A stretch of 64,000 bases of DNA from Thermococcus alcaliphilus (GTDB lineage: Archaea; Methanobacteriota_B; Thermococci; Thermococcales; Thermococcaceae): assembly GCF_024054535.1 (NCBI RefSeq), contig NZ_JAMXLV010000019.1:93682-157681 (forward strand), in the 5' to 3' direction. A model generated the notes under the pieces. It had not been told where the DNA came from and did not search any database. It was given only the letters and a program-made list of their open reading frames with translations. A program made the position numbers and the translations under genes. Below, piece after piece: positions 30,196 through 37,631 of this stretch; the stretch's first letter is position 1; each line of letters starts with the position of its first letter.

Positions 30196-31566
30196 ATGGA
30201 CGGAGAGAAGATTCAAGCGATGAGGCAGGAGATAGTGGAGGGCAACATAGAGAAAACAATGCTGAAGCTAGCTTATCCTTTAATAATCAACAACATGGTT
30301 CAAGTTCTTTATAACCTCACAGATACTTTCTGGCTGGGAAGATTAGGTACGGAAGAACTCTCCGCCCCAGGGACGGCTTGGCCTCTCGTGTGGTTTTTTA
30401 TGAGCATTGGAATGGGCTTTGCGACTGCAGGCTTTGCCTTTGTGAGCCAATATATTGGGGCTAAGGATTACGAGAAGGCTAATAGAGCTGCTGGGGCGCT
30501 GTATTCCTTGATGATGTTCTTTGCTATATTTGTGGCCATTTTTGGACTTTTGATCGCACCTTTCGCCCTTAAGTTCATGAAGGTCACGCCTGAGGTTTAT
30601 CCTTTTGCTTTGAACTATATTAGAGTGATTTTCATAGGTATACCTTTCTCCTTTACTTTGTTTGCATTTAACTTCCTTCTCAGGGCAGTTGGGGATACAA
30701 AAACTCCTGTGAAAATCAACATGTTCACTGTTTTCCTTAACATTATTTTAGATCCCCTCTTGATTTTTGGTTGGTTGGGGTTTCCGAGGCTTGGAGTTAT
30801 AGGGGCTGCAGTGGCAACAATGTTTTCAAATAGTGTTGGTTCTTTGATTGGAGGATATCTACTGTTTAAGGGGAGAGTGGGAATTCATCTTACCTTGGAG
30901 AACCTCAAGCCAGAGTGGGATTTCTATGCCAGGATTTTCAGAGTGGGACTGCCTTCAAGTGTGGGCTTTTCTACGGATGCCTTTGGCTTTGTTGTGCTTA
31001 CGAGGATAATCTACATCTATGGAACCGTCGCCTTCGCTACCTATACCATAGGAAACCGTCTTACAAATTTTATGTTCGCTATAGCTAACGGAATAAGCCA
31101 AGCAATGGGAACCATGGTGGGCCAGAACGTTGGTGCCGAGAAATATGAGAGGGCAAAGAAAATAGCAGAGAGAGCCATGCTGACCAATTTAATTGTCTTA
31201 ACTGTTGGAACTGCTATAGTGGTAGCGTTCAGAGCCCAAATATTTGGATTTTTCGTGAAGGATGAAAGAGTTTTAGCGGAAAGTGCTAAGTTTGTTAGGT
31301 ATTTTGCATTTTCCTTGCCGTTTTTTGGTATTTTTTCCGCTGTAAGCAACGTATTTCAGAGCTCTGGACATACCAAAAAGAGCATGATACTTGGCATGGT
31401 AAGGTTGTGGGTACTTAGAATCCCCCTTGCATACAGCCTCGGAAAGTTTATGGCAGATACAACTGGAGTATGGCTTGGAATGGGTTTAAGTAACTTTCTG
31501 GCGGCATTAATTGGCTTTGCTTGGTTCCTTAAGGGTAGCTGGATGAAGAGGATAATAGACCATTAA
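30196..31566 (+). CDS. MATE-family multidrug/toxin efflux transporter (first copy)
   Basis: This 456-residue MatE exporter has 12 helices in two related halves and couples drug or metabolite export to H+ or Na+. The family blocks LTDTFWLGRLG near the first helix and KINMFTVFLNIILDPL in the middle are clear. The ATG at 30196, with GGTGG five bases upstream, aligns with the start of the paralogue downstream and is preferred to GTG 30187. The second MATE gene follows after 34 bases in the same direction. Confidence 0.9.
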   Translation: MDGEKIQAMRQEIVEGNIEKTMLKLAYPLIINNMVQVLYNLTDTFWLGRLGTEELSAPGTAWPLVWFFMSIGMGFATAGFAFVSQYIGAKDYEKANRAAGALYSLMMFFAIFVAIFGLLIAPFALKFMKVTPEVYPFALNYIRVIFIGIPFSFTLFAFNFLLRAVGDTKTPVKINMFTVFLNIILDPLLIFGWLGFPRLGVIGAAVATMFSNSVGSLIGGYLLFKGRVGIHLTLENLKPEWDFYARIFRVGLPSSVGFSTDAFGFVVLTRIIYIYGTVAFATYTIGNRLTNFMFAIANGISQAMGTMVGQNVGAEKYERAKKIAERAMLTNLIVLTVGTAIVVAFRAQIFGFFVKDERVLAESAKFVRYFAFSLPFFGIFSAVSNVFQSSGHTKKSMILGMVRLWVLRIPLAYSLGKFMADTTGVWLGMGLSNFLAALIGFAWFLKGSWMKRIIDH

Positions 31567-31600
31567 TATTATATATTAACGCTTCGACAGGTATTTTACC

Positions 31601-32968
31601 ATGGCTAGGATAGAAGAGATGAGAACGGAAATTCTGGAAGGGAATATCGAGAAAACTCTCTTCAAGTTATCTTGGCCTTTAATCCTTAATAACCTTGTTC
31701 ATGTCCTCTACAATATAACCGATACTTTCTGGCTTGGAAAAATTGGAAGAGAAGCTCTTTCTGCTCCAGGTGTTTCTTGGCCGTTAATTGGAACTCTCAT
31801 GAACCTCGGCCAGGGATTTGCCGTTGCTGGTTTTGCTTTTGTTGGTCAGTACATAGGGGCAAAGTTGTATGATAAGGCCAATAGGGCTGCTGGGGCATTA
31901 TATTCTTTGGTTCTATTTTTTGCATCTTTAACAGCGTTTATAGGGTTTTTTATAACCCCCAAAGCCTTGGAATTTATGAAGGTTACTCCAAATGTTTATC
32001 CCTATGCCCTTACATACGTTAGAATAGTTTTCTTGGGACTTCCTTTTTCTTTTATGGGCTTTGCGTTTAGTGCCCTGATGAGAGCCACTGGAGATACAAG
32101 AACTCCAGTAAAAATCAACATGTTTACGGTATTCCTGAATGTAATTCTTGATCCTATCTTGATATTTGGTCTTTTTGGGCTTCCTAGACTTGGTGTTGCC
32201 GGAGCTGCTGTGGCGACTGTTTTCTCAAATACCCTCGGTTCTATAATTGGAGCATACCTTCTCTTTAGTGGAAAAGCTCCCATCCATCTAAAGTCAAGGG
32301 AGCTTAAGCCAGATTTTGAATTCTACAAGCGCATTTTCAAGGTAGGGTTGCCCTCTGGAATAGGTCAATCTGCGAACAGTTTTGGCTTTGTCATGCTTAC
32401 GAGAATAATATTTGGGTTTGGGGATGTTACTTACGCTGCTTATACTATAACGACACGCTTAGTGAACTTTCTTACCAGCATTTCCAGGGGGATAAGTATG
32501 GCGATGGGAACGATGATAGCCCAGAATGTTGGTGCTGAGAAATATGAGAGGGCAAAGAAAATAGCAGAGAGAACCATGATCATCAACATCCTAATAGCTA
32601 CAAGTGCTGTTGTGATTATAGGGATTCTAAGAGTTCCAATATTTAGGGTTTTTCTCAATGATGAGGAGGTAATAAAGGAAAGTACCGTAGTTTGGAAGTA
32701 TTTCCTCACTTCTGTTCCCTTCTTCAACGGCATTTTTGTTGTGGTAAACAATGTGTTTAGGGCATCTGGGCATACTAAGAAAAGCATGGCGTTGGGAATT
32801 CTACGGCTTTGGGGGTTGAGGATTCCGCTTAGCTATGTTTTGGGTTATACCCTGTTGGGATCTTCCATAGGTGTTTTTCTGGGCATGGGTCTTAGTAACG
32901 TTATTGCTGGATTATTCGCTTTTGTCTGGTTCCTTAAAGGAAGCTGGATGAAGAGGATTATAGACTGA
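31601..32968 (+). CDS. MATE-family multidrug/toxin efflux transporter (second copy)
   Basis: This 455-residue paralogue of the upstream MATE gene shares the same start region (EGNIEKT), the NITDTFWLGKIG block, KINMFTVFLNVILDP and the end FLKGSWMKRIID. They are evidently products of tandem duplication followed by divergence, mostly in the membrane helices lining the cavity. Different substrates are possible. No promoter is evident in the 34-base gap, so cotranscription with the first copy is likely. Confidence 0.9.
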   Translation: MARIEEMRTEILEGNIEKTLFKLSWPLILNNLVHVLYNITDTFWLGKIGREALSAPGVSWPLIGTLMNLGQGFAVAGFAFVGQYIGAKLYDKANRAAGALYSLVLFFASLTAFIGFFITPKALEFMKVTPNVYPYALTYVRIVFLGLPFSFMGFAFSALMRATGDTRTPVKINMFTVFLNVILDPILIFGLFGLPRLGVAGAAVATVFSNTLGSIIGAYLLFSGKAPIHLKSRELKPDFEFYKRIFKVGLPSGIGQSANSFGFVMLTRIIFGFGDVTYAAYTITTRLVNFLTSISRGISMAMGTMIAQNVGAEKYERAKKIAERTMIINILIATSAVVIIGILRVPIFRVFLNDEEVIKESTVVWKYFLTSVPFFNGIFVVVNNVFRASGHTKKSMALGILRLWGLRIPLSYVLGYTLLGSSIGVFLGMGLSNVIAGLFAFVWFLKGSWMKRIID

Positions 32969-33183
32969 CTTCTTTGAAACGAAGACTATTGGGAATTATA
33001 TTAGTTACCTATAATCATTGCGAAGAGAAGTCCAAAGGATAAGGGAGTAGATGCTCAATAGAGTGTTGAGAAAATTGTCTGCCTGTAGAGCAAATGACTT
33101 TTTATGGTCAAGTTATGTATGCAAGAGTAGAATACTTTGAATAGAACTCTAAGCAATTCGTTTGGTGCAATTACTATTTCATG

Positions 33184-33201
33184 TAATCTTCTAGAAGATT
33201 A
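33184..33201. repeat. Perfect 18-bp palindrome TAATCTTCTAGAAGATTA
   Basis: Fully self-complementary and about 155 bases before the DUF2202 start, away from any TATA box. It could be a dimeric regulator site or the footprint of an insertion; there is no direct evidence for either. Confidence 0.6.
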
Positions 33202-33296
33202 ATGAATGCAATGCCTGGAAGCACTAATTTTTGTTGTATTATTTGTTCCTAGATGTTAATTGCCTTAATTCTCTCACTTTTAGGTTCAACCAAAAA

Positions 33297-33305
33297 CTTT
33301 ATAAA
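33297..33305 (+). promoter_or_regulatory. TATA box of the DUF2202 operon
   Basis: CTTTATAAA with an A-rich BRE-like stretch immediately upstream; expected transcription start is near 33330, inside the inverted repeat that follows. Confidence 0.6.
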
Positions 33306-33314
33306 TCAAACATA

Positions 33315-33340
33315 CATATGTAATATTGAAGTTACATATG
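33315..33340. promoter_or_regulatory. Inverted repeat CATATGTAA-N8-TTACATATG (candidate operator)
   Basis: Two perfect 9-base arms separated by eight bases straddle the expected transcription start of the DUF2202 gene. Each arm contains CATATG; the first is part of the palindrome TACATATGTA. The position suits a repressor. The promoter of the HTH gene at 35024 has a related CATATG-centred palindrome. Confidence 0.6.
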
Positions 33341-33355
33341 AAGAGGTGAACCAAC

Positions 33356-34237
33356 ATGTGGAAGAAGATATTGGGATTTGGGTTCCTTGTGCTAGCCCTG
33401 TTCGGACTGGTGCTTGGAGGTGTGGCTGCATATAGAGGGGTGCCAGGGACCAACCCGGAGGCACCGCAGGTATACCAGGAGGATTACACGAGCTACTACG
33501 CACCACTGAGCGACGAAGAGGCCAGCGGGTTAATCTATATGGTCGAGGAGGAGAAGCTCGCGAGGGACGTCTACCTAACGCTCCACAACGAGACGGGATT
33601 GACGGTCTTTGAGATGATAGCCGAGAGCGAGCAGAGCCACATGGACGCCGTGCTGTCGCTGATCGATAAGTACAACCTAACCGCACCGGGCACGCTTGAC
33701 CAGGTCGGCGTCTTTGAGAACCCAGAGCTCCAGGCTCTCTACGACCAGCTGATAGAGCAGGGAAGCCAGAGCACCGTTGATGCACTCAAAGTCGGGGCGC
33801 TCATAGAGGAAACCGACATCAAGGACCTTGAGGAGTGGATCGCCAAGACCGACAACGAGGACATAGCAAGGGTTTACAGCAACCTCATGGCCGGAAGCGA
33901 GAACCACCTAAGGGCTTTCGTGAGGAACCTGGAGGCAGAGGGGGTTGAGTACACCGCTCAGGTGCTTCCCCAGGAGCAGGTTGACGAAATAATGGCTGGA
34001 GAAACTGGCCACAGCGGACACGGTAAGATGATGGCGGGAGAAAATCACAGCCACATGAAGGGTAAGGAAGGTGACAGGATGGCAAAGGAACAGAGAGGGA
34101 AAATGGGCGGAAGGATAAAGGGCAACGGAGACGAGAAAGGCACCCACGAACATGGAAAAAGCGGCAACGGTGAAGGGAACAAGTCCATGAGGGGCTACGG
34201 CAGCGGGGACTGCCTAATACAGGCTGAGGGAGCCTGA
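33356..34237 (+). CDS. Exported DUF2202 ferritin-like protein with His/Met-rich tail
   Basis: This 293-residue protein has an N-terminal signal peptide or anchor (residues 1-27). A DUF2202 helical domain (about 45-205) follows, with EEEKLARDVY, ESEQSHMDAV, IEETDIKDLEEW and SENHLRAF, a pattern of Glu and ExxH residues on four helices as in ferritin-like bundles. The tail from about 215 is low-complexity and rich in His, Met, Lys and Gly (GHSGHGKMM, NHSHMKG, THEHGK), a likely metal-binding region, with one Cys near the end. Iron or copper handling outside the membrane is inferred. First gene of the GC-rich operon; GAGGTGA precedes the ATG. Confidence 0.8.
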   Translation: MWKKILGFGFLVLALFGLVLGGVAAYRGVPGTNPEAPQVYQEDYTSYYAPLSDEEASGLIYMVEEEKLARDVYLTLHNETGLTVFEMIAESEQSHMDAVLSLIDKYNLTAPGTLDQVGVFENPELQALYDQLIEQGSQSTVDALKVGALIEETDIKDLEEWIAKTDNEDIARVYSNLMAGSENHLRAFVRNLEAEGVEYTAQVLPQEQVDEIMAGETGHSGHGKMMAGENHSHMKGKEGDRMAKEQRGKMGGRIKGNGDEKGTHEHGKSGNGEGNKSMRGYGSGDCLIQAEGA

Positions 34238-34250
34238 AGGAGGTAAGAAA

Positions 34251-34370
34251 ATGAGTGAGTCCATAACGACAATCCTGAACTTCGTATTAAAGCTCATCAA
34301 GGGGGCTCAGCGCCCCCAGCCCTCACCGGCTATCCACAGAGAGGAGGATAAAAGGGATGGGGCCGATTGA
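34251..34370 (+). CDS. Microprotein of 39 residues
   Basis: The frame starts at ATG 34251 after a strong GGAGGT six bases upstream and ends at TGA 34370. It encodes a short amphipathic helix (ITTILNFVLKLIKGA) followed by a polar tail rich in Pro, Arg, Glu and Asp. Its end overlaps the next small gene by 14 bases. No family is recognised; spacing and ribosome binding site favour real translation. Confidence 0.5.
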   Translation: MSESITTILNFVLKLIKGAQRPQPSPAIHREEDKRDGAD

Positions 34371-34497
34371 TGCAGGAAGAAACGAGATTGGCCTCGTGGT
34401 TGGCCTTATAGTGATCGCCGCGGTGATGGTGGTTGGATACCTTATCGCGAGAGGCTCTTTCCGGGAGGAGGAAATAGAGGAGTGTGATGAAGAATGA
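34357..34497 (+). CDS. Single-helix membrane microprotein of 46 residues
   Basis: ATG 34357 is preceded by GAGGAGG at 34341-34347. One transmembrane helix spans about residues 11-31 (IGLVVGLIVIAAVMVVGYLI), followed by an acidic tail (REEEIEECDEE). Its TGA overlaps the start of the DUF4405 gene as ATGA (34494-34497), which indicates translational coupling and possibly a complex with that membrane protein. Confidence 0.55.
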   Translation: MGPIDAGRNEIGLVVGLIVIAAVMVVGYLIARGSFREEEIEECDEE

Positions 34498-34862
34498 GAG
34501 TCCCGAGATGGTTTAAACCAACCCTCGACCTGCTCCTGCTCTTTGATTTTATCATCGAAGCCCTTTCGGGGATAGCCCTCTACCTCGCGCCAAGCGGGAG
34601 AATTGCGAGGGAGGAGCTCTGGACTTTCCTCGGCCTCGGCAAAGAGGCATGGGAAGGGCTCCACATATACTTCGGCTTCGCCATGGTCGCGCTGGTGGCG
34701 CTCCACCTCTTCGTCAACTTCAGCCCGATGGTGTGCATGCTGAGAAACATCGTCACCAACAGAAAGGAGCGGAAGGTAAACTGGAGGAACATATCTGCCC
34801 TAATAGCTCTTTCGGTGCTCTTCGTTGGTGGGGGAATAATCTACGCCCTAATGAGGGGATGA
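34494..34862 (+). CDS. DUF4405 membrane protein, cytochrome b-like
   Basis: This 122-residue protein has three or four helices. Histidines sit within helices in GLHIYFGFAM and ALHLFVNFSP, the arrangement by which DUF4405 and related small cytochrome b proteins may ligate haem; haem binding is inferred. It overlaps the preceding microprotein gene by four bases and is followed after two bases by another microprotein. Redox partnership with the exported DUF2202 protein is a hypothesis from context only. Confidence 0.65.
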   Translation: MRVPRWFKPTLDLLLLFDFIIEALSGIALYLAPSGRIAREELWTFLGLGKEAWEGLHIYFGFAMVALVALHLFVNFSPMVCMLRNIVTNRKERKVNWRNISALIALSVLFVGGGIIYALMRG

Positions 34863-34864
34863 AG

Positions 34865-34942
34865 ATGAAAAGGAAAGCAATCTTTGGGTTGCTCAGCCTT
34901 TTGATTATCCTCGTCGTTGCGAGGAGGAGTATTCTGAGATAG
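34865..34942 (+). CDS. Membrane microprotein of 25 residues
   Basis: ATG 34865 follows the DUF4405 stop by two bases and has GAGGGG about six bases upstream. The product is a basic N terminus, one hydrophobic stretch (AIFGLLSLLIILVV) and a basic end. Such a short frame can arise by chance; the tight spacing in an operon of small membrane proteins is the main support. Confidence 0.35.
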   Translation: MKRKAIFGLLSLLIILVVARRSILR

Positions 34943-34963
34943 TCGGCTCCAACTAACGAAAGG

Positions 34964-34972
34964 CTTTTATCC
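34964..34972 (+). promoter_or_regulatory. TATA-like box of the HTH regulator
   Basis: CTTTTATCC lies about 35 bases before the palindrome at 35003 and 55-70 bases before the candidate start codons. Confidence 0.4.
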
Positions 34973-35002
34973 TTTCTTCCCCTTTTCCTTCTGTAAGACA
35001 TT

Positions 35003-35018
35003 GATTGCATATGCAGTC
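35003..35018. promoter_or_regulatory. CATATG-centred palindrome GATTGCATATGCAGTC
   Basis: 14 of 16 bases are self-complementary. It sits just after the expected transcription start of the HTH gene and shares the TrCATATGyA core with the element at 33313-33322. Autoregulation by the HTH protein is the simplest reading. Confidence 0.5.
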
Positions 35019-35023
35019 TAAAA

Positions 35024-35326
35024 GTGATGGTCATGGTGCGGAGCGTTGACGAACTTGTGGCCCTCGGAGAGGCCCTCGGCAATCCCGTGAGGGTTAGAAT
35101 ACTTAAACTCCTCTGCCAGAAGGAGTGGTACGTCTATGAGCTGGCCAAGGAGCTGGGCATCTCAAGGCAGCTCCTCTATCTCCACCTCAAGAAGCTCGAA
35201 AAGGCCGACCTCGTCGAGAGCGAGCTACGCCTTGAGCCCGACGACCCGAGGGCCAAGAAGTACTACCGCGCAAAGCAGTTTAGAGTGGTTATAGACAACG
35301 AAACGATAAAGAGCCTGGAGGAATGA
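35024..35326 (+). CDS. ArsR-like winged-helix transcription regulator
   Basis: This DNA-binding protein of about 97-100 residues has the pattern LGNPVRVRILKLL (helix 1), WYVYELAKELGISRQLLYLHLKKLEKA split over the helix-turn-helix and recognition helix, then a beta wing. It has no cysteine pair for metal sensing. Starts at GTG 35024, ATG 35027 and ATG 35033 are possible and none has a clear ribosome binding site. Its location in the GC-rich block and the matched palindromes make it the likely regulator of the DUF2202 operon. Confidence 0.75.
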   Translation: MMVMVRSVDELVALGEALGNPVRVRILKLLCQKEWYVYELAKELGISRQLLYLHLKKLEKADLVESELRLEPDDPRAKKYYRAKQFRVVIDNETIKSLEE

Positions 35327-35329
35327 AAC

Positions 35330-35539
35330 ATGCCGTGGGGAGGTGGGCAGATGGCAACCCCAAGTGGGTGGATAAGCATAACCCTTGGTCTTATACTCTT
35401 GGTGGTTTTCATATTCGCGTTCTATCAGATGAACAAAACGTTAAACGAAATGAAGTTTGAGCTGGAGAAGCTCAGGAACACCCTTGAGGAGACTAGGAAG
35501 AACACCGAGGAAGTTAAGAAGAAGCTCGAAGAGGTCTGA
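35330..35539 (+). CDS. Single-helix membrane protein with coiled coil
   Basis: This 69-residue protein has one transmembrane helix (about 14-34) and then a charged heptad-like stretch from about 36 to the end (LNEMKFELEKLRNTLEE and following), predicted coiled coil. It starts three bases after the HTH stop with GGAGGAA upstream, so it is cotranscribed with the regulator. It might tether or sense for the regulator; this is speculation. Confidence 0.6.
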   Translation: MPWGGGQMATPSGWISITLGLILLVVFIFAFYQMNKTLNEMKFELEKLRNTLEETRKNTEEVKKKLEEV

Positions 35540-35680
35540 GAATTCCCAAGTCATGTATCTCTGAGGCTGTTATAGGCTTCTATTTGTATGCTATATCTTT
35601 TGTTTATTTTCGAAAATTTCTTAATCCTTGAGAGAAAGCCGGACAAGATAATTCTGGATGAAAGCCGAAACATCAAAATA

Positions 35681-35688
35681 TTTATATG
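35681..35688 (+). promoter_or_regulatory. TATA box of the AbrB-PhoU gene
   Basis: TTTATATG preceded by CAAAATA; transcription would start about 8 bases before ATG 35720, giving a very short leader. Confidence 0.5.
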
Positions 35689-35719
35689 GTGAGAATTCTA
35701 TATAGATTGGGTGTTTGAT

Positions 35720-36634
35720 ATGGAGTTCAGGAAGATACAGTTTACTGGACGGAGCTCATACATAATCTCACTTCCAAAAAAGTGGGTTAAGGAAAATAAC
35801 TTGAAGCAGGGGGATGTCGTTCCGATAGTGATCAATCCCGATGGGTCTTTGTTAATACTTCCCAAGGAACCCAAAGAAGTTAGCGAAAGCAAGGAGCTTG
35901 TAATTTCTAAGGATATTTCACCAGACATGGCGGTTAGGCTTCTGATTTCTGCCTACATACAAGGGTATGACGTTATTGATGTAAAGTTTACAGAGGACAT
36001 GCCTCTATATAAGGTAAAGATACGAGGGACAATCCAGAACCTTCCGGGATTGGAAATAATCTTGGAGGAACCCCTTAGGATTACGAGCAAAAGCCTATTG
36101 GCGGATGAGGAGGTAAACCTGAGGGAAATAATAGAGAGACTGACTTCTATCTTAATTTCGATGATAGAGGACTTAATGCTTATAAGTGAATTCGAAAAGA
36201 AAGAAGTTCTCAGAGATATCAACGGGCTGGAAAACGAACTGGATCGCTTTTATTTCCTAACGCTGAGAGCGGTAAACAAAATACTCTCAGGGGGCAGCAT
36301 AGTAAAGGATGGAGGACTAATAAAGAGGAATTTTGACCTTTTAGGGGTTCTCTTTATAGTACGCAATATTGAAAGAATAGGCGATCACATGGTTAGAATA
36401 GCTGAAAACTTCGATCCGGATTTGGATATTGCGTACTTAAAGGGGATACTCCAAAAAGTCATGGCTCAGATAGCCCAAAAAGATCTAAAAAAGATTGATG
36501 AGATAATGCTTGAGCTAAAAGCCCACATAAAGTCGATAGATTACAGAAAATCCGTCGCTATGGACAGTTATCGGAGGATACTGGAATACCTTGAGAACAT
36601 AGGAGAGACAATAATAAACATGAGCCTGAGTTAA
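35720..36634 (+). CDS. AbrB-domain PhoU-like regulator
   Basis: This 304-residue protein has an N-terminal SpoVT/AbrB swapped-hairpin DNA-binding domain (residues 1-45, KIQFTGRSSYIISLPKKWV) and a C-terminal PhoU-like pair of helical bundles (about 100-300) with the metal-type motif ERIGDHMVRIAENF. Archaeal fusions of this kind are thought to regulate phosphate uptake. No pst transport genes are near, so the target is unknown. ATG 35720 is preferred to GTG 35711 because it begins exactly at the AbrB domain. Confidence 0.85.
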   Translation: MEFRKIQFTGRSSYIISLPKKWVKENNLKQGDVVPIVINPDGSLLILPKEPKEVSESKELVISKDISPDMAVRLLISAYIQGYDVIDVKFTEDMPLYKVKIRGTIQNLPGLEIILEEPLRITSKSLLADEEVNLREIIERLTSILISMIEDLMLISEFEKKEVLRDINGLENELDRFYFLTLRAVNKILSGGSIVKDGGLIKRNFDLLGVLFIVRNIERIGDHMVRIAENFDPDLDIAYLKGILQKVMAQIAQKDLKKIDEIMLELKAHIKSIDYRKSVAMDSYRRILEYLENIGETIINMSLS

Positions 36635-36703
36635 TGAAACTTCTCTCTTTTCGTTTCCATAATGCTTTTAACCTTTCGAAGACATTACGTAATGGTGATT
36701 CTG

Positions 36704-37621
36704 ATGGTTGCGATTATTGTTCATGGTGGCGCCGGCACAATAAAAAACGAGGATAGGATTCCCAAAGTCCTTGAAGGAGTCAGGGAGGCTGTTTTAGCAG
36801 GTTGGAAAGAATTAAAACGAGGTTCTGCTCTTGATGCCGTTGAAGAAGCTATCAAAGTATTAGAGGACAACCCAGTATTCAACGCTGGGACGGGTAGTGT
36901 TTTAACCTTGGATGGGAAAGTGGAGATGGATGCCGCTATTATGCGTTCCAATCTTGAAGCTGGTGCAGTTGCGAGCATATGGGGAGTTAAAAATCCTATA
37001 AGCGTGGCAAGAAAGGTTATGGAAAAAACTGATCACGTTCTCCTTGCTGGAGAAGGAGCAGTTAAGTTTGCCCGTTTGATGGGATTTGAAGAGTATAATC
37101 CCATAACCGAGGAGAGAATTGAACAGTGGAAGAAGCTTAGACAAAAGCTCCTGGAAGATGGAAACATCCCACACTGGAGAAAGATCAGTGAACTGATACG
37201 GGAATACCCCGAAGTTTTAAGGAGTACTGTTGGGGCGGTTGCCTTTGATGGGCAAGAAATAGTGGCTGGCACTTCTACAGGGGGAGTTTTCTTGAAAATG
37301 TTTGGAAGAGTTGGTGATACCCCGATAATAGGAGCCGGAACCTATGCTAATGAATTTGCCGGAGCTTCGTGCACTGGACTTGGGGAAGTCGCCATAAAGC
37401 TTTCTCTTGCAAAAACCGCTACAGACTTTGTTAGGTTCGGATTGAATGCACAAAAAGCTAGTGAAGCTGCAATAGAACTTGCAACGAAGTATTTTGGGAG
37501 AGACAACATGGGAATAATCATGGTTGATAGAGAGGGGAACATAGGCTTTGCTAAAAATACCAAGCACATGAGTGTTGCATATATGAAAGAGGGCATGGAA
37601 AGTCCAGGAGTGAAGATTTAG
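36704..37621 (+). CDS. Plant-type L-asparaginase / isoaspartyl peptidase
   Basis: This 305-residue Ntn-hydrolase precursor cleaves asparagine or beta-aspartyl dipeptides after autoprocessing into alpha and beta chains. The cleavage site and nucleophile are in RSTVGAVAFD, with the nucleophile Thr175. Substrate-binding elements GGAGT (8-12), GTSTGG and GAGTYA are present. The frame is open from 36662, but ATG 36704 (GGTGA upstream) gives the usual start MVAIIVHGGAG. The gene ends 10 bases before the MFS transporter. Confidence 0.92.
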   Translation: MVAIIVHGGAGTIKNEDRIPKVLEGVREAVLAGWKELKRGSALDAVEEAIKVLEDNPVFNAGTGSVLTLDGKVEMDAAIMRSNLEAGAVASIWGVKNPISVARKVMEKTDHVLLAGEGAVKFARLMGFEEYNPITEERIEQWKKLRQKLLEDGNIPHWRKISELIREYPEVLRSTVGAVAFDGQEIVAGTSTGGVFLKMFGRVGDTPIIGAGTYANEFAGASCTGLGEVAIKLSLAKTATDFVRFGLNAQKASEAAIELATKYFGRDNMGIIMVDREGNIGFAKNTKHMSVAYMKEGMESPGVKI

Positions 37622-37631
37622 GGGGTAAAGA

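Larger units (their letters stand above)
32969..33355. other. Long intergenic region between MATE pair and GC-rich block
   Basis: About 390 AT-rich bases without a convincing gene. Contents: a perfect 18-bp palindrome at 33184-33201 and, at the right end, a TATA box and an inverted repeat belonging to the DUF2202 gene. No tRNA, recognised guide RNA or transposon end was found here. The AT content contrasts sharply with the GC-rich sequence that starts at about 33341. Confidence 0.5.
33341..35540. other. GC-rich block, likely acquired from a higher-GC Thermococcales
   Basis: From about 33341 to 35540 codons end mainly in G or C (CTC, GCC, GAG, ACC) and the DNA is visibly GC-richer than both flanks, where A and T dominate third positions. 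The change coincides with an operon of six proteins and a regulator. No transposase, tRNA or direct repeats mark the borders. I infer transfer from a relative with higher GC. Confidence 0.6.

Noticed and set aside
33306..33785. Antisense frame of 159 residues across the DUF2202 gene
   Set aside because: It arises from the high GC of the sense gene; Arg/Pro/Ser-rich composition shows no protein character.
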